From: Muribaculum sp. An289
GTDB taxonomy: Bacteria; Bacteroidota; Bacteroidia; Bacteroidales; UBA932
Length of the DNA: 64,000 bases
Direction: 5' to 3'
NCBI RefSeq assembly: GCF_002159555.1
Contig: NZ_NFIV01000001.1
Location: forward strand, 1-64,000
The stretch's first letter is position 1; every line of letters begins with the position of its first letter. The notes under the pieces are model-generated. The model was not told the DNA's origin. It made no database searches and worked only from the letters and a program-made list of their open reading frames with translations. Shown piece after piece: positions 25,330-36,155 of the stretch. Both the position numbers and the translations under genes were made by a program.

Positions 25330-27819
25330 ATGAAGGACAACATGTATATAATGAGGGAAGTCAACAGGATAATGCTGCTGGCCCGGGAGGAAGCGGAGAG
25401 GTTGGGCAACGAAAACATCAGGCCGGACCATCTGTTCCTTGCCATACTCCGGGACGGGAACAACAGGGCATACAGGACACTGAAATCCCTCGATGCGGAC
25501 ACGAAGGAAATCAAGCTCGAACTCGACAATATATACCGGGTCGTGCCGGCACCGCCATACGATGAAGAAATTCCCCTGCCGGCTTCCGTTGAAGCGCAGA
25601 ACGTATTGGGAAAAATGATATCCGAAGCAAAAAAGGAAAATACGGAAAAAGTGGATTCGCTGCATCTTCTTTGCGCCATACTGGGCAGTAAGGAAAGCCG
25701 CGCGAAAGACATACTCGAAAAGCAGGGAATAAGCCTGGAGGACATTGTAAGGAATGCCGGACTGCCGGAAAACCGCCCGGCCGGAAACCGGGCAAAACCC
25801 GATGAAGGGCAACAGCTCCATGAAGGACAACGGCCCAATGAAAGGCGGCAGGCTCCGGCCAGACCCGTGTCAATGCTTCAGGAATTCGGTACTGACCTCA
25901 CCTCGGAAGCGGAAAGCGGCAGGCTGGACCCGGTCATAGGGAGGGAAGAAGAAATCGAACGGCTCATCAGGATTCTCGGAAGAAGGAAGAAGAACAACCC
26001 GCTCCTTATCGGAGATTCCGGCGTTGGAAAATCCGCCATAGTCGAAGGCCTTGCGGCCAAGATTGCCGGGCACAGGGTACCCAAGAACTTCATCGGCAAG
26101 AGAATCATATCGCTCGACATGCCGTCAGTCGTAGCGGGAACGAAATTCAGGGGAGAATTCGAAGAAAGGCTAAAGTCCATAATAAACGAACTGTCCCAGA
26201 GGCAGGACATAATCCTTTTCATAGACGAAATACACACCATCATCGGGGCGGGAAGCGCATCAGGCTCGATAGATGCCGCAAATATGCTCAAACCGGCGCT
26301 GGCGAGGGGGGAAATCCAGTGCATCGGGGCCACCACGAGGGAGGAATTCACCAAAACGGTCGAAAAGGACGCCGCCCTTGAAAGGCGTTTCCAGAAAATC
26401 CCTGTCGAGCCGACGGATTTTGACGGGACACTCGCCATACTGAAAGGCATAAAAGGCAAATATGAAGACTACCACGGGGTCGTCTACACGGAAGAGGCCC
26501 TGCGCGAATGCATTAGACTGACGGAAAGGTATATAAACGGAAGAGCCCTTCCCGACAAAGCCATCGATGCGATGGACGAGGCCGGCTCCATGCTGCACCT
26601 GTCGGCCACAGGAACCGACTCCAAGGCCCTGAGGCTGTACAATAAGCTTGCATCCATAAAAAGCGAGAAACAGCAGGCGGCAAAATCCGGGGATTTCATC
26701 AAGGCGGCGGCCCTTTTCAGGAAAGAGCGGAGCATGAACGAACAGCTTTCCGGGAACGACGAACCGGAAAAGAGCGGGAAAATGACCGTGACCGCAGACC
26801 ACATAGCAGCCGTAGTATCGGAAATGTCCGGAATACCGGTGGAGAAAATAGCCGAAAGCGAAGCCGAGAAACTGTCCTCGCTTTCAGACTGGATAAAACG
26901 GAGAATCATCGGGCAGGACGAAGCCGTGGACAGCGTGGCAAATGCCATCAAAAGGAGCCGTTCAGGACTGAAAGACCCGGGAAAACCCATCGGCACATTC
27001 ATTTTCTTCGGACCTACGGGAGTCGGGAAAACCGAACTTGCCAAAGCCGTGGCCGAAGGGATTTTCGGCTCGCAGGACAGCCTTATCCGCGTTGACATGG
27101 GCGAATTTTCCGAAAAATTCACATCCTCAAGGTTAATCGGGGCCCCTCCGGGCTACGTCGGATACGACAACGGCGGAGAACTGAGCGAAAAGGTCAGGAA
27201 ACACCCGTATTCGGTAGTGCTTTTGGATGAAATCGAAAAGGCGCATCCGGACATTTTCAACATGCTCCTGCAAATCATGGACGAGGGGAAACTCACCGAC
27301 AGCAACGGAAGGAACATTGATTTCAGAAACTGCATAATCATAATGACTTCCAATGCCGGCAGCCGCGAAATGCAGGATTTCGGAGACGGACTCGGGTTCC
27401 TTTCCGGCGAGGAACAGAAAAACGCAGGAAGGAAAAGCGCGGCCGAAAAGGCCATCAGGAATATTTTCCCTCCCGAATTCCTGAACAGAATCGACGTGCA
27501 GGTACATTTCAACCCGCTCACGAAGGACGACATGCTGAAAATAGCCGACATAGAACTTTCAAAACTGAAAAGGAGGATGAAGGAAAACGGATACGTACTC
27601 GAAATATCCGAAGGAGTGAAAAGGCTCATAGCCGAAAAGGGATACGACCCGAAATTCGGGGCCAGACCTCTGAAACGCGCCATACAGAACCTCATAGAAA
27701 ACCCGGCAGCCGATGAAATCATCCGCATCAAGACAGGACAGGCCGGCTCCTCGGAACGCAGGAAAATCGTTTTCAGGCTTTCAAGGGGCACTTCGGAGAA
27801 AAAAATAGAAATCGTTTGA
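25330..27819 (+). CDS. clpC: ATP-dependent Clp protease ATPase subunit, ClpC family
   Basis: An 829-residue AAA+ unfoldase that feeds proteins to ClpP. It has the N-terminal double Clp-N repeat (about 1-145), a first AAA domain with Walker [10 protein letters not shown] near 227 and Walker B ILFIDEIH, and a middle region with a short coiled coil. The second AAA domain has Walker [10 protein letters not shown] near 560 and [14 protein letters not shown], and the C-terminal domain ends [12 protein letters not shown]. Length and the short middle domain fit ClpC/ClpA rather than the disaggregase ClpB. Its stop overlaps or abuts the biotin operon (8 nt to the bioBA ATG), so the two are probably co-transcribed. 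Confidence 0.9.
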   Translation: MKDNMYIMREVNRIMLLAREEAERLGNENIRPDHLFLAILRDGNNRAYRTLKSLDADTKEIKLELDNIYRVVPAPPYDEEIPLPASVEAQNVLGKMISEAKKENTEKVDSLHLLCAILGSKESRAKDILEKQGISLEDIVRNAGLPENRPAGNRAKPDEGQQLHEGQRPNERRQAPARPVSMLQEFGTDLTSEAESGRLDPVIGREEEIERLIRILGRRKKNNPLLIGDSGVGKSAIVEGLAAKIAGHRVPKNFIGKRIISLDMPSVVAGTKFRGEFEERLKSIINELSQRQDIILFIDEIHTIIGAGSASGSIDAANMLKPALARGEIQCIGATTREEFTKTVEKDAALERRFQKIPVEPTDFDGTLAILKGIKGKYEDYHGVVYTEEALRECIRLTERYINGRALPDKAIDAMDEAGSMLHLSATGTDSKALRLYNKLASIKSEKQQAAKSGDFIKAAALFRKERSMNEQLSGNDEPEKSGKMTVTADHIAAVVSEMSGIPVEKIAESEAEKLSSLSDWIKRRIIGQDEAVDSVANAIKRSRSGLKDPGKPIGTFIFFGPTGVGKTELAKAVAEGIFGSQDSLIRVDMGEFSEKFTSSRLIGAPPGYVGYDNGGELSEKVRKHPYSVVLLDEIEKAHPDIFNMLLQIMDEGKLTDSNGRNIDFRNCIIIMTSNAGSREMQDFGDGLGFLSGEEQKNAGRKSAAEKAIRNIFPPEFLNRIDVQVHFNPLTKDDMLKIADIELSKLKRRMKENGYVLEISEGVKRLIAEKGYDPKFGARPLKRAIQNLIENPAADEIIRIKTGQAGSSERRKIVFRLSRGTSEKKIEIV

Positions 27820-27827
27820 ATACAACA

Positions 27828-30053
27828 ATGACAATAGAATATCTTAAAAATGCCGTTCTCTCCGGACAGGGAATCGACATGGAGCAGGCGCTATGGCTTG
27901 CAAACAACGAAAACAGGGAAGGCGTATACGAAGCAGCACATGAAATCACCGTGGCAATGGCGGAAAACGAATTCGACATGTGCTCGATTATCAACGCAAA
28001 ATCCGGGAAATGCCCGGAAGACTGCAAATGGTGCGCCCAGTCCGCCCATTATGACACCAAGACCGGGGTCTACGGCCTGGCTGACAGGGAAGAAATACTC
28101 AGGCACGCCAGATACAACGAGAACCAGGGGGTGGCACGCTTCTCTTTGGTCACCAGCGGCAAAAGGCCTTCTAAGGCGGAAATGGAAAAAATATGCGACC
28201 GTGTAAGGTATCTGAGAAGGCACTCCTCGATTCCGCTTTGCGCTTCCTTGGGACTGATAGACGAAGAAAGCCTCCGCAAACTGCATGAAGCGGGGGTTAC
28301 GAGATACCATTGCAACCTCGAAACGGCGCCGTCCCATTTCGGGAAGCTCTGCACCACCCATTCGCAGGAAGAAAAGATAGCCACAATCGAGGCTGCCAGG
28401 AAAGCCGGAATGGAAATTTGCAGCGGAGGGATAATAGGAATGGGCGAAAGCATGGAGCAGAGAATCGAACTCGCATTCACGGTAAACCGGCTCGGAGTAT
28501 CTTCCATCCCAATCAACATCCTCTCCCCTATTCCGGGGACTCCGCTGGAGCATACGCCACCTATCTCCGAAGAAGACATAATAATGACCGTGGCCGTTTT
28601 CAGGTTCATTAACCCGAAAGCATACCTCCGTTTTGCCGGAGGGAGGGGAAGGCTTTCCGAAAACTGCATAAGGAAATCAATGTTCTGCGGAATAAATTCG
28701 GCAATAGTCGGAGACCTGCTGACCACAATAGGCTCAAAAGTCGAAGATGACAAAAAGATGGCGATCGGCTGCGGATATTCGCTGCCTCAATCCATGTTCG
28801 ACAGGAACCACCTGTGGCATCCATATACATCCACCACCAACCCCCTGCCCGTGTATTTTGCGGACCATGCGGAAGGCGCCGTGCTTACGCTGAAAGACGG
28901 AAGGGAACTCATCGAAGGGATGTCTTCATGGTGGTGTGAAGTCCACGGATACAACAACCCGGTGCTGAACAGGGCCGTCGAAGAACAACTGAAAAAAATG
29001 TCCCATGTGATGTTCGGAGGGCTTACGCATGAACCGGCAGTAGAGCTCGGCAGGCTGCTGCTCGGGATAGCCCCTCCCTCCATGCAGAAAATATTTTATG
29101 CGGACTCCGGCTCGGTAGCCGTGGAAGTCGCCCTCAAAATGGCCGTACAATACTGGTTCGCTGCCGGAAAACCGGAAAAGAACAATTTTGTCACCATAAG
29201 GAGCGGATATCACGGAGACACATGGAACGCCATGTCCGTGTGCGACCCCGTAACCGGGATGCATTCCCTGTTCGGAACTGCCCTTCCGATAAGGCATTTC
29301 GTTCCCGCACCCGAATCCACATTTTCCGGAGAATGGAATCCCCGCGACATAGAGCCCCTTAAAGAGACGATAGAACGCAAATCGGGAGAACTTGCAGCCC
29401 TCATACTTGAGCCGATAGTCCAGGGGGCCGGAGGAATGAGGTTCTATCACCCGCAATACCTGATAGAAGCCGACAGGCTCTGCAAGGAACATGGCCTGCT
29501 CCTGATTTTCGATGAAATAGCCACCGGTTTCGGCCGGACAGGGAAAATGTTCGCCTGGGAACACGCCGGTGTGGAACCGGACATAATGTGCGTAGGGAAA
29601 GCACTTACCGGAGGCTACATGACCTTGTCGGCAGTCCTGGCTTCCAACAAGGTGGCCGACATGATTTCGAATCATTATCCGCATTCATTCATGCACGGGC
29701 CTACATTCATGGGCAACCCTTTGGCTTGTGCGGTAGCCTGCGCCTCGATCCGGCTGCTGCTCGACAATGACTGGCAGGGCAGGGTAAAGGAAATAGAGGA
29801 CCAGCTGAGGCGGGAACTCGAGCCGGCAAGAAAACACAGGGCCGTTGCCGATGTAAGGGTTCTTGGAGCAATCGGGGTCATAGAGACGAAAGAGCCTGTA
29901 AACATGGCATATATGCAGAGAAGATTCGTTGAAGAAGGAATATGGGTAAGACCTTTCGGAAAACTCGTATACATCATGCCTCCTTTCGTAATAACCGTGG
30001 ACCAGCTCTCAAAACTCACCGGGGCACTTGTAAAAATCACAGGAGAACTATGA
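27828..30053 (+). CDS. bioBA: fused biotin synthase / adenosylmethionine-8-amino-7-oxononanoate aminotransferase
   Basis: A 741-residue fusion of two biotin enzymes. The first 320 residues are BioB, the radical-SAM enzyme that inserts sulfur into dethiobiotin; the cluster motif CPEDCKWC is near residue 62 and YHCNLETAP and RFAGGRG are present. The rest is BioA, a PLP aminotransferase making 7,8-diaminopelargonate, with [16 protein letters not shown], the aspartate in [12 protein letters not shown] and the PLP lysine in GKALTGGYM near 589. The linker is short. The fusion joins the second and last pathway steps, which do not pass a product directly. ATG 27828 is preferred over an in-frame TTG at 27816 overlapping the clpC stop. 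It overlaps bioF by ATGA. Confidence 0.95.
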   Translation: MTIEYLKNAVLSGQGIDMEQALWLANNENREGVYEAAHEITVAMAENEFDMCSIINAKSGKCPEDCKWCAQSAHYDTKTGVYGLADREEILRHARYNENQGVARFSLVTSGKRPSKAEMEKICDRVRYLRRHSSIPLCASLGLIDEESLRKLHEAGVTRYHCNLETAPSHFGKLCTTHSQEEKIATIEAARKAGMEICSGGIIGMGESMEQRIELAFTVNRLGVSSIPINILSPIPGTPLEHTPPISEEDIIMTVAVFRFINPKAYLRFAGGRGRLSENCIRKSMFCGINSAIVGDLLTTIGSKVEDDKKMAIGCGYSLPQSMFDRNHLWHPYTSTTNPLPVYFADHAEGAVLTLKDGRELIEGMSSWWCEVHGYNNPVLNRAVEEQLKKMSHVMFGGLTHEPAVELGRLLLGIAPPSMQKIFYADSGSVAVEVALKMAVQYWFAAGKPEKNNFVTIRSGYHGDTWNAMSVCDPVTGMHSLFGTALPIRHFVPAPESTFSGEWNPRDIEPLKETIERKSGELAALILEPIVQGAGGMRFYHPQYLIEADRLCKEHGLLLIFDEIATGFGRTGKMFAWEHAGVEPDIMCVGKALTGGYMTLSAVLASNKVADMISNHYPHSFMHGPTFMGNPLACAVACASIRLLLDNDWQGRVKEIEDQLRRELEPARKHRAVADVRVLGAIGVIETKEPVNMAYMQRRFVEEGIWVRPFGKLVYIMPPFVITVDQLSKLTGALVKITGEL

Positions 30054-31201
30054 ACATAAAAGAGACATTTTCCGAAGAACTGGAAAAATTGAAGGTGTCG
30101 GGAAATTTCAGAAGCCTTCCGGAAATCGCCCACGAAGGAAGATACATCTTCTCGCGCGGCAGAAAAATGCTCGATTTTTCCTCAAACGACTACCTCGGAA
30201 TCGCCGCGGAAGGAAAATTATGGAAAGAATTTTCCGACAGCACGGACATCCGCCGAGAACTCCCGTCTTCTTCCTCCTCCCGCCTGCTTACCGGCAATTT
30301 TCCCGAATTCAGGGCACTTGAGGCAAGGCTGGCAGGACTCTTCGGAAAAGAAGCCGCCCTCGTATTCAACAGCGGCTATCACGCAAACACCGGCATCCTT
30401 CCGGCACTGTGCGACGGTAACTCGCTCATCCTTGCCGACAAGCTCGTTCATGCTAGCATCATCGACGGAATAAGGCTCTCGGGAGCGAAATACGTACGTT
30501 ACAGGCACAATGACTACGTGCAGCTCCAACGTCTCGTGGAAGACAACGCAGCAGGCTTCAGGAAAATATTCATAGTAACGGAATCGATATTCAGCATGGA
30601 CGGAGACGAGGCCGACCTTGCAAGGCTCGTGGACCTCAAACACCGCTACGGCAATATAATGCTGTATGTGGATGAAGCCCATGCTTTCGGGACAAGGGGC
30701 GACAACGGATGCGGCTGCGCCGAAGAACTGGGAGTGACGGACGAGATAGACCTGCTGGTGGGGACATTCGGAAAAGCGGCAGCCTCGGCAGGGGCATACG
30801 TCGTATGCGACGGTCTGATCCGCGAATACCTGATAAACAGAATGAGAACACTGATTTTCTCCACAGCCCTCCCTCCGCTCAACATAAAATGGACGGATTT
30901 CGTAATCAGCCGGCTTCCCGGAATGAAAAACGAGAGGGAGCGCCTGCGGGAAATATCCGGATATTTCCGTGAAAGGCTGGCCGCGAAAGGGTTCTGCTCC
31001 CCTTCGACATCACATATCATACCCATAATAACAGGGGACAGCCAGGCCGCCGTACTAAAGGCGGGCGCCCTCCAGGAGGCAGGTTTCTACGTGCTTCCGG
31101 TACGGCCGCCGACGGTACCTGCCGGTTCATCGAGGCTGAGGCTCTCGCTTACCGCAAACATGAGTAAAACGGAAATAGACACACTGTCGGAATTGCTATA
31201 G
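30050..31201 (+). CDS. bioF: 8-amino-7-oxononanoate synthase
   Basis: A PLP enzyme that joins pimeloyl-ACP (or CoA) and L-alanine, releasing CO2, to give 8-amino-7-oxononanoate. The 383-residue alpha-oxoamine synthase shows [10 protein letters not shown] near residue 45, [24 protein letters not shown], the PLP lysine in GTFGKAAAS near 240, and the C-terminal VRPPTVP. The start at 30050 overlaps the bioBA stop (ATGA), giving translational coupling. An in-frame ATG 36 codons upstream lies inside bioBA and is rejected. The bioG start is 2 nt beyond the stop. Confidence 0.94.
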   Translation: MNIKETFSEELEKLKVSGNFRSLPEIAHEGRYIFSRGRKMLDFSSNDYLGIAAEGKLWKEFSDSTDIRRELPSSSSSRLLTGNFPEFRALEARLAGLFGKEAALVFNSGYHANTGILPALCDGNSLILADKLVHASIIDGIRLSGAKYVRYRHNDYVQLQRLVEDNAAGFRKIFIVTESIFSMDGDEADLARLVDLKHRYGNIMLYVDEAHAFGTRGDNGCGCAEELGVTDEIDLLVGTFGKAAASAGAYVVCDGLIREYLINRMRTLIFSTALPPLNIKWTDFVISRLPGMKNERERLREISGYFRERLAAKGFCSPSTSHIIPIITGDSQAAVLKAGALQEAGFYVLPVRPPTVPAGSSRLRLSLTANMSKTEIDTLSELL

Positions 31202-31203
31202 CC

Positions 31204-31920
31204 ATGATACAGCATTTCATAACAAGAAAAGGCCGCAGCACATTGTCGCTTTTCTTTGCCGGATGGGGAATGGACTTCCATCCTTTCTCAGATTATGCTT
31301 CCGGGGATGCCGACCTGATGATATGCTACGACTATACGGACCTTGGTTTCGGATACGGGATTCTCGAAGAATACGGAAAAATCAAAATAACTGCCTGGTC
31401 CATGGGGGTCTGGGCCGCGGAACATGTACTGAACGGTCATGAAAACATACTGGGAAACATATCGGAGGCCATAGCAATCAACGGCACTCCGCTTCCGGCC
31501 GATGACTTATACGGCATTCCTGAAAACATTTTCCTCGGCACCTTGGAAAATCTTTCGGAAGCATCCGGAAAGGCTGCGGACACAGTGGACAGATTCCGCC
31601 GGAGGATGTGCGGGGATGCCGGGACATTCAGGACTTTCATGGAAAAGGCTCCGGAAAGAGACATCGGCAGCCTCAGGGACGAACTTGCCTCAATCTGGAC
31701 GAGATACCGTGACGAAAAGGAGCGGAAAGACAATGAAAAGCCCGACGGAAGCAGGATAAGCAGGATATGGACGGGAGCCGTCGTATGTAGCAAAGACAGA
31801 ATCTTCCCCGCCGCGAACCAGCAGAGATTCTGGGATGAGGCCGCTACCGCATATACGCTTGCCGACGGGGCGCATTATTGCGAAGACATCATGAGAACCG
31901 AAATATTAGCATGCAGATGA
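31204..31920 (+). CDS. bioG: pimeloyl-ACP methyl ester esterase, BioG type
   Basis: Removes the methyl ester from pimeloyl-ACP methyl ester, ending the BioC-started synthesis of the pimeloyl chain. The 238-residue protein matches the DUF452/BioG family: FFAGWGMDFHPF near residue 18, the nucleophile serine in AWSMGVWAAE near 65, the GTPLP region, and a terminal histidine in DGAHYCED. BioG replaces BioH in many Bacteroidota and in Haemophilus. Its stop overlaps the bioC start (ATGA at 31917). Confidence 0.88.
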   Translation: MIQHFITRKGRSTLSLFFAGWGMDFHPFSDYASGDADLMICYDYTDLGFGYGILEEYGKIKITAWSMGVWAAEHVLNGHENILGNISEAIAINGTPLPADDLYGIPENIFLGTLENLSEASGKAADTVDRFRRRMCGDAGTFRTFMEKAPERDIGSLRDELASIWTRYRDEKERKDNEKPDGSRISRIWTGAVVCSKDRIFPAANQQRFWDEAATAYTLADGAHYCEDIMRTEILACR

Positions 31921-32690
31921 CAGGGGACAGGATAGACAAGGCCCTGATAAGGGAACGTTTTGCAAAAGCCATCGGCACATACGACAGGGAAGCCTCGGTG
32001 CAAAGGCACATCGCCGTGCAAATGTGCGAAATGCTGGGACAAGCCGCGACGTCCGGGACATTTTCCAGAGTCCTGGAAATCGGCTGCGGCACCGGAATAT
32101 ATACAGGCCTGATTTGCAGCATCTTCAACCCGGAGCACCTGTACATCAACGACATCTGCCCGGAAATGGAGGACATTGCAGGACAGGCTTCCGGAGGGAA
32201 GGCCGTCTTCATCCACGGAGACGCCGAGGCCATCCGTTTTCCCGAAGGGCTGACACTTATAACTTCCTGCTCAGCGATACAATGGTTTTACGACCTGAGG
32301 GCTTTCTTCCTGAAATGCCGTTCCAGCCTCAACGACGGAGGGATGCTGGCATTTTCCACCTTCGGAGAAAACAACCTCAAGGAAATCAGGCAGATAACAA
32401 ATGCAGGACTGAATTATCCGGGAATGCAGGAAATCAAGACGTTGCTTGGCGAAACAGGCTTCGGCATACTCGCAAGTACGGAAGAAAACACCGAAATATG
32501 GTTCTCTTCGCCTACAGAAGCCGTAAGACACCTTAAAAGCACCGGAGTCACAGCCACATCGGCAAAGAAAAGCTGGACGAAAAAGACACTGGAATCATTC
32601 GCGGAAAAATATTCCGCGGCCTTCGGGAGGGAAGACGGGAAAGTACCCCTCACATACCACCCGATACATATAATAGCAAATAAAAACTGA
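31917..32690 (+). CDS. bioC: malonyl-ACP O-methyltransferase
   Basis: Methylates malonyl-ACP with S-adenosylmethionine so that fatty acid synthase can build the pimeloyl chain. The 257-residue class I methyltransferase has RFAKAIGTYDREASVQ near residue 12, the SAM motif VLEIGCGTGIYT near 52, and SCSAIQWFYDL near 117, the stretch typical of BioC. The start at 31917 overlaps the bioG stop; an ATG two codons earlier at 31911 is equally open. bioD starts 4 nt after the stop. Confidence 0.92.
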   Translation: MTGDRIDKALIRERFAKAIGTYDREASVQRHIAVQMCEMLGQAATSGTFSRVLEIGCGTGIYTGLICSIFNPEHLYINDICPEMEDIAGQASGGKAVFIHGDAEAIRFPEGLTLITSCSAIQWFYDLRAFFLKCRSSLNDGGMLAFSTFGENNLKEIRQITNAGLNYPGMQEIKTLLGETGFGILASTEENTEIWFSSPTEAVRHLKSTGVTATSAKKSWTKKTLESFAEKYSAAFGREDGKVPLTYHPIHIIANKN

Positions 32691-32694
32691 GACA

Positions 32695-33363
32695 ATGATG
32701 AAAAATACTGACGGACTGAAAAAAGGGATTTACTTCATAAGCGGCATAGACACCGATGCAGGAAAAAGCTATGCCACAGGGTATCTTGCCAGATGCCTGA
32801 ACGAAAACGGAGTGAAAACGATAACGCAGAAATTCATCCAGACAGGCAATACCGGACGTTCGGAAGATATCGAGCTCCACAGGAAAATAATGGGTACCGG
32901 ACTGACCGAAGAAGACCGCGAAGGCCTGACCATGCCTGAAATATTCTCCTATCCCGCCTCGCCGTTGCTGGCATCGGCGATAGACCGGAGGGAAATCGAT
33001 TTCGGAAAAATCGGAAGATGTACGGATATATTGGCCGAGAGATACGACATAGTGCTCGTGGAAGGGGCCGGCGGGCTGATGGTACCCCTCACGGAAACCA
33101 TGCTCACGATAGATTATATAAAGGAAAGCGGGTATCCGCTGATTTTCGTCACTTCGGGAAAATTGGGAAGCGTAAACCATACCCTCCTGAGCTTCGAGGC
33201 GATACGCAACAGGAACATCGAAGTTGCGGCCGTAATGTACAACCTTTTCCCCGACATAAAGGACACGACCATAAGGGACGACACCAGAAACTACATAAAG
33301 AAGTATCTGGACAGGCATTTTCCTCAGGCACTGTTCATCGAAGTACCGGTATTGCACCCGTAA
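32695..33363 (+). CDS. bioD: dethiobiotin synthetase
   Basis: ATP- and CO2-dependent ring closure of 7,8-diaminopelargonate to dethiobiotin, the step between BioA and BioB. The 222-residue P-loop protein shows FISGIDTDAGKSYATGYL near residue 15, the conserved lysine in KFIQTG, VEGAGGLMVPL near 122, and YNLFPD. It is the last gene of the bio operon. A short CCCGG/CCGGG hairpin follows at 33365-33381. The operon contains every gene needed from malonyl-ACP to biotin apart from fatty acid synthase. Confidence 0.92.
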   Translation: MMKNTDGLKKGIYFISGIDTDAGKSYATGYLARCLNENGVKTITQKFIQTGNTGRSEDIELHRKIMGTGLTEEDREGLTMPEIFSYPASPLLASAIDRREIDFGKIGRCTDILAERYDIVLVEGAGGLMVPLTETMLTIDYIKESGYPLIFVTSGKLGSVNHTLLSFEAIRNRNIEVAAVMYNLFPDIKDTTIRDDTRNYIKKYLDRHFPQALFIEVPVLHP

Positions 33364-33403
33364 GCCCGGCACGTGTCCGGGACGGGAATCCAGAAACAGC
33401 TTT

Positions 33404-33871
33404 TCAGTACCTCGTCTTGTCCTCCTTCCCTTCCCAGTCAGAAAAGGCCTTTGCAGCCTCTTCGGGAAGCAGCCTGAGTGACACGAGCCTCCGCTGCAAC
33501 GGGGAAAGTGAGATTTCCTTGTATATGAATGCGTCATCGAAGCCTATCCTTGCCGCATCGTTTTTGTCGTTTCCATAATACATCCTGTCCAGATGCGCCC
33601 AATATATGGCTCCGAGACACATCGGGCATGGCTCGCAGGAGGTATAAATCTCACATCCCGAAAGTTCGAAACGCCCCAATGCCTTGCAGGCCGCCCTTAT
33701 GGCATTGACCTCGGCGTGGGCCGTGGAATCGCAGTCCGCGGTAACCCTGTTCACCCCGGTGGCCACTATTTCCCCGTTGCGAGCTATCACCGCACCGAAT
33801 GGGCCGCCTCCGTTTTTCACATTTTCAACCGAAAGCCTTATGGCTTCCCTCATAAGTTCTTCCTTCGTCAT
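33404..33871 (-). CDS. nucleoside/guanine deaminase (cytidine deaminase superfamily)
   Basis: A 155-residue zinc deaminase with the catalytic HAEVNAI near residue 53 and PCPMC near 83, plus the signature YYGNDKNDAARIGFDDAFIY. That pattern and the WAHLDRMYYG stretch are those of guanine deaminase of the GuaD type, which converts guanine to xanthine, rather than of tRNA adenosine deaminase TadA. Start ATG 33871 (MTKEELMREAI) fits homology; the frame runs on upstream to 33949 without similarity. A TATCTTTG box at 33878-33885 would give an almost leaderless mRNA. Confidence 0.82.
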   Translation of the reverse strand: MTKEELMREAIRLSVENVKNGGGPFGAVIARNGEIVATGVNRVTADCDSTAHAEVNAIRAACKALGRFELSGCEIYTSCEPCPMCLGAIYWAHLDRMYYGNDKNDAARIGFDDAFIYKEISLSPLQRRLVSLRLLPEEAAKAFSDWEGKEDKTRY

Positions 33872-33877
33872 AATAAA

Positions 33878-33885
33878 CAAAGATA
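33878..33885 (-). promoter_or_regulatory. -7 element of the deaminase gene
   Basis: TATCTTTG on the minus strand lies only 7 nt from the start codon at 33871, so the transcript would be nearly leaderless if this box is used. Confidence 0.4.
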
Positions 33886-34011
33886 CGGTTTTCTTGCAAA
33901 AGGATGACGTTTTCTTCCAAAAAGAGGGGCCGAATCTTGGACTATTCAAAAAAAAATGTCAAATTTGGATTATTGTTGAAAATATGGGTTTTTCCCGAAA
34001 CAGAAGATACA

Positions 34012-35031
34012 ATGAGGATTAACAATCAGATAGTGCTTGACCGGGACACCGAATGCGCCGTCATAGGTTACGGAAGCTGGGCTACCGCCATCGTCAAAGT
34101 CCTGTGCGAAAACGAGAACACAGTCCATTGGAACATACGCAATCCGGACATTATCGAGTCCGTGACCAAATACGGATACAACTGCAAATACGTCAGGGAC
34201 GCGGAACTGGACAGAAGCAGGCTGCATGTATCCCCGGATATAAACGAAGTAATCGAGAAGGCCGGCATAGTTTTCCTCGCCATGCCTTCCGCCTTCATCA
34301 AAATCTTCCTGGAGGACCTTCAGGTGTCCCTTGATGACAAATTCATCGTATCGGCCATAAAGGGAATAGTACAGGGCGACTACAAGACTCCGACCGAATA
34401 CATGCACGACAAATACATCATACCTTTCAAAAGGATGGGCGTAATCACCGGGCCGACACATGCGGAAGAGGTTTCCGCAAGAAAACTGTCCTATCTGACA
34501 ATAGTCTGTTCAGATGACAGGAATGGGGAAATAATCGGGAAAAAACTGTCCACGCCGTACATGCACCTGACTTTTTCGGATGACATCTACGGGGCCGAAT
34601 ACGCCTCGATTCTGAAAAACATCTACGCAATAGCGGTAGGCATATCGGTAGGATTGGGCTACGGCGACAATTTCAGAGCCGTGCTGATATCCAACTGCTC
34701 CAGAGAAATGAGGGAATTCCTGAACGTGAGCTACCCGTATACAAGGGACACTAACATATCGGCCTATCTCGGAGACCTTCTCGTCACCTGCTACTCGACA
34801 CTCAGCCGGAACAGAAGGCTGGGCCTGCTCATAGGCAAAGGATGCAGCGTAAAGTCCGCCCTCAACGAGATGACAATGATTGCCGAAGGCTATTTCGCCT
34901 CTGACTGCATAAGGCATATAAACCTGAGACATAAGGCGTTCATGCCGATAGCAGACACGGTACACGACATCCTTTACAACGGGAAATCCGCCAGAAAAGC
35001 CATGGCTTCCTTGGAAAAATATCTGGAATAA
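34012..35031 (+). CDS. gpsA: NAD(P)-dependent glycerol-3-phosphate dehydrogenase
   Basis: Reduces dihydroxyacetone phosphate to sn-glycerol-3-phosphate for phospholipid synthesis. The 339-residue enzyme has the Rossmann motif VIGYGSWATAI near residue 14, where most relatives have GxGxWGTA. It also has FLAMPSAFI near 88, SAIKGI near 112, ITGPTHAEE near 147 and the substrate-binding lysine in SILKNIYAI near 200. ATG 34012 is chosen because homology begins at MRINNQIVL; the 36 upstream codons overlap the intergenic region. It converges with prfA. Confidence 0.9.
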   Translation: MRINNQIVLDRDTECAVIGYGSWATAIVKVLCENENTVHWNIRNPDIIESVTKYGYNCKYVRDAELDRSRLHVSPDINEVIEKAGIVFLAMPSAFIKIFLEDLQVSLDDKFIVSAIKGIVQGDYKTPTEYMHDKYIIPFKRMGVITGPTHAEEVSARKLSYLTIVCSDDRNGEIIGKKLSTPYMHLTFSDDIYGAEYASILKNIYAIAVGISVGLGYGDNFRAVLISNCSREMREFLNVSYPYTRDTNISAYLGDLLVTCYSTLSRNRRLGLLIGKGCSVKSALNEMTMIAEGYFASDCIRHINLRHKAFMPIADTVHDILYNGKSARKAMASLEKYLE

Positions 35032-35053
35032 ACATATCTGGAATAAACGGAAA

Positions 35054-35080
35054 CTGCCGGATTATTCTCCGGCAGCTTTC
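35054..35080 (+). terminator. gpsA/prfA convergent hairpin
   Basis: CTGCCGG (35054-35060) pairs with CCGGCAG (35069-35075) around an 8-nt loop. The stem includes the prfA stop codon at 35062-35064 and is followed by CTTTC on the plus strand. It may end transcription in both directions. Confidence 0.45.
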
Positions 35081-36147
35081 AGTCTTTCCGCATTTTCCGC
35101 TATCGTCAGCTGGTCTATCACTTCCTGGATGTTCCCGTCCATGAATGACGGAAGATTGTACATCGTATAATTGATTCTGTGGTCGGTCACCCTCGACTGC
35201 GGATAATTGTATGTCCTGATTTTTGCGGAACGGTCTCCTGTAGACACCATGGTCTTGCGCTTGGCCGAAATATCGTCCAGATATTTCTGGTATTCGAGAT
35301 TGTACAGCCTCGTGCGGAGCTCGTTCAGGGCCTTGTCGAAATTCTTCAGCTGGGATTTCTCATCCTGGCACTGCACTACGAGACCGGTAGGGATATGGGT
35401 GAGCCTGATGGCGGAATAGGTCGTATTGACCGACTGGCCTCCCGGACCGGACGAGCAGAACGTATCCTTACGGATATCATTCATGTTAAGCTCGATATCG
35501 AATTCTTCGGCTTCCGGAAGCACCGCCACGGAAGCGGCCGACGTATGGACACGCCCCTGTGTTTCAGTCTGCGGGACACGCTGCACACGGTGTACTCCGG
35601 ACTCGTATTTGAGGACACCGTAGACTCCCTCGCCCATTACCTTGAATATGATTTCCTTGAAACCTCCGGCAGCACCTTCCGACTGCGAAGTCACTTCCAT
35701 GCGCCAGCCTTTCCTTTCAATGTATTTCGAATACATCCTGAACAGGTCGCCGGCAAAAATGGCACTCTCGTCCCCGCCTGTACCGCCGCGGATTTCGACT
35801 ATGGCGTTCTTCGAATCCTGAGGGTCTTTCGGTATGAGAAGCAATTTTATCTCCTCCTCCATTTTCGGCAACTGCGGCTCTACTTCGGCCAGGGATTCGC
35901 GCGCGAGTTCTTTCAGGTCCTCATCCTTCTCGTTGGATATTATATCCTTGGCCATTTCGTACTCGCCGACGAGTTTCCTGTATTTTTCACCGGCCGAAAT
36001 CACCGGCTCAAGTTCCTTGTACTCCCGGTTCAACTGCACGTAACGCTTCATGTCGGAAATGATGTCCGGAGAAGCCAGTTCTTTCTGGAGGGATTGGAAT
36101 TTTTCCTTCAATCCGTCGATTTTCTCTATTATCGAATAATCTGCCAT
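35062..36147 (-). CDS. prfA: peptide chain release factor 1
   Basis: Recognises UAA and UAG stop codons and triggers release of the peptide on the ribosome. The 361-residue protein contains the catalytic GGQ in SSGPGGQSVN near residue 238. The codon-recognition PxT occurs as PQT in RVPQTETQGRVHTSA near 190, which marks RF1 rather than RF2. No frameshift element is needed for RF1. It lies just downstream of the acyltransferase-like gene on the same strand (8 nt gap). Confidence 0.95.
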   Translation of the reverse strand: MADYSIIEKIDGLKEKFQSLQKELASPDIISDMKRYVQLNREYKELEPVISAGEKYRKLVGEYEMAKDIISNEKDEDLKELARESLAEVEPQLPKMEEEIKLLLIPKDPQDSKNAIVEIRGGTGGDESAIFAGDLFRMYSKYIERKGWRMEVTSQSEGAAGGFKEIIFKVMGEGVYGVLKYESGVHRVQRVPQTETQGRVHTSAASVAVLPEAEEFDIELNMNDIRKDTFCSSGPGGQSVNTTYSAIRLTHIPTGLVVQCQDEKSQLKNFDKALNELRTRLYNLEYQKYLDDISAKRKTMVSTGDRSAKIRTYNYPQSRVTDHRINYTMYNLPSFMDGNIQEVIDQLTIAENAERLKAAGE

Positions 36148-36155
36148 TTATTTTC

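Noticed and set aside
25134-25838. Upstream extension of the small lipoprotein gene to 25838
   Set aside because: It is antisense to the ClpC N-terminal domain; the lipoprotein signal peptide starts at 25133.
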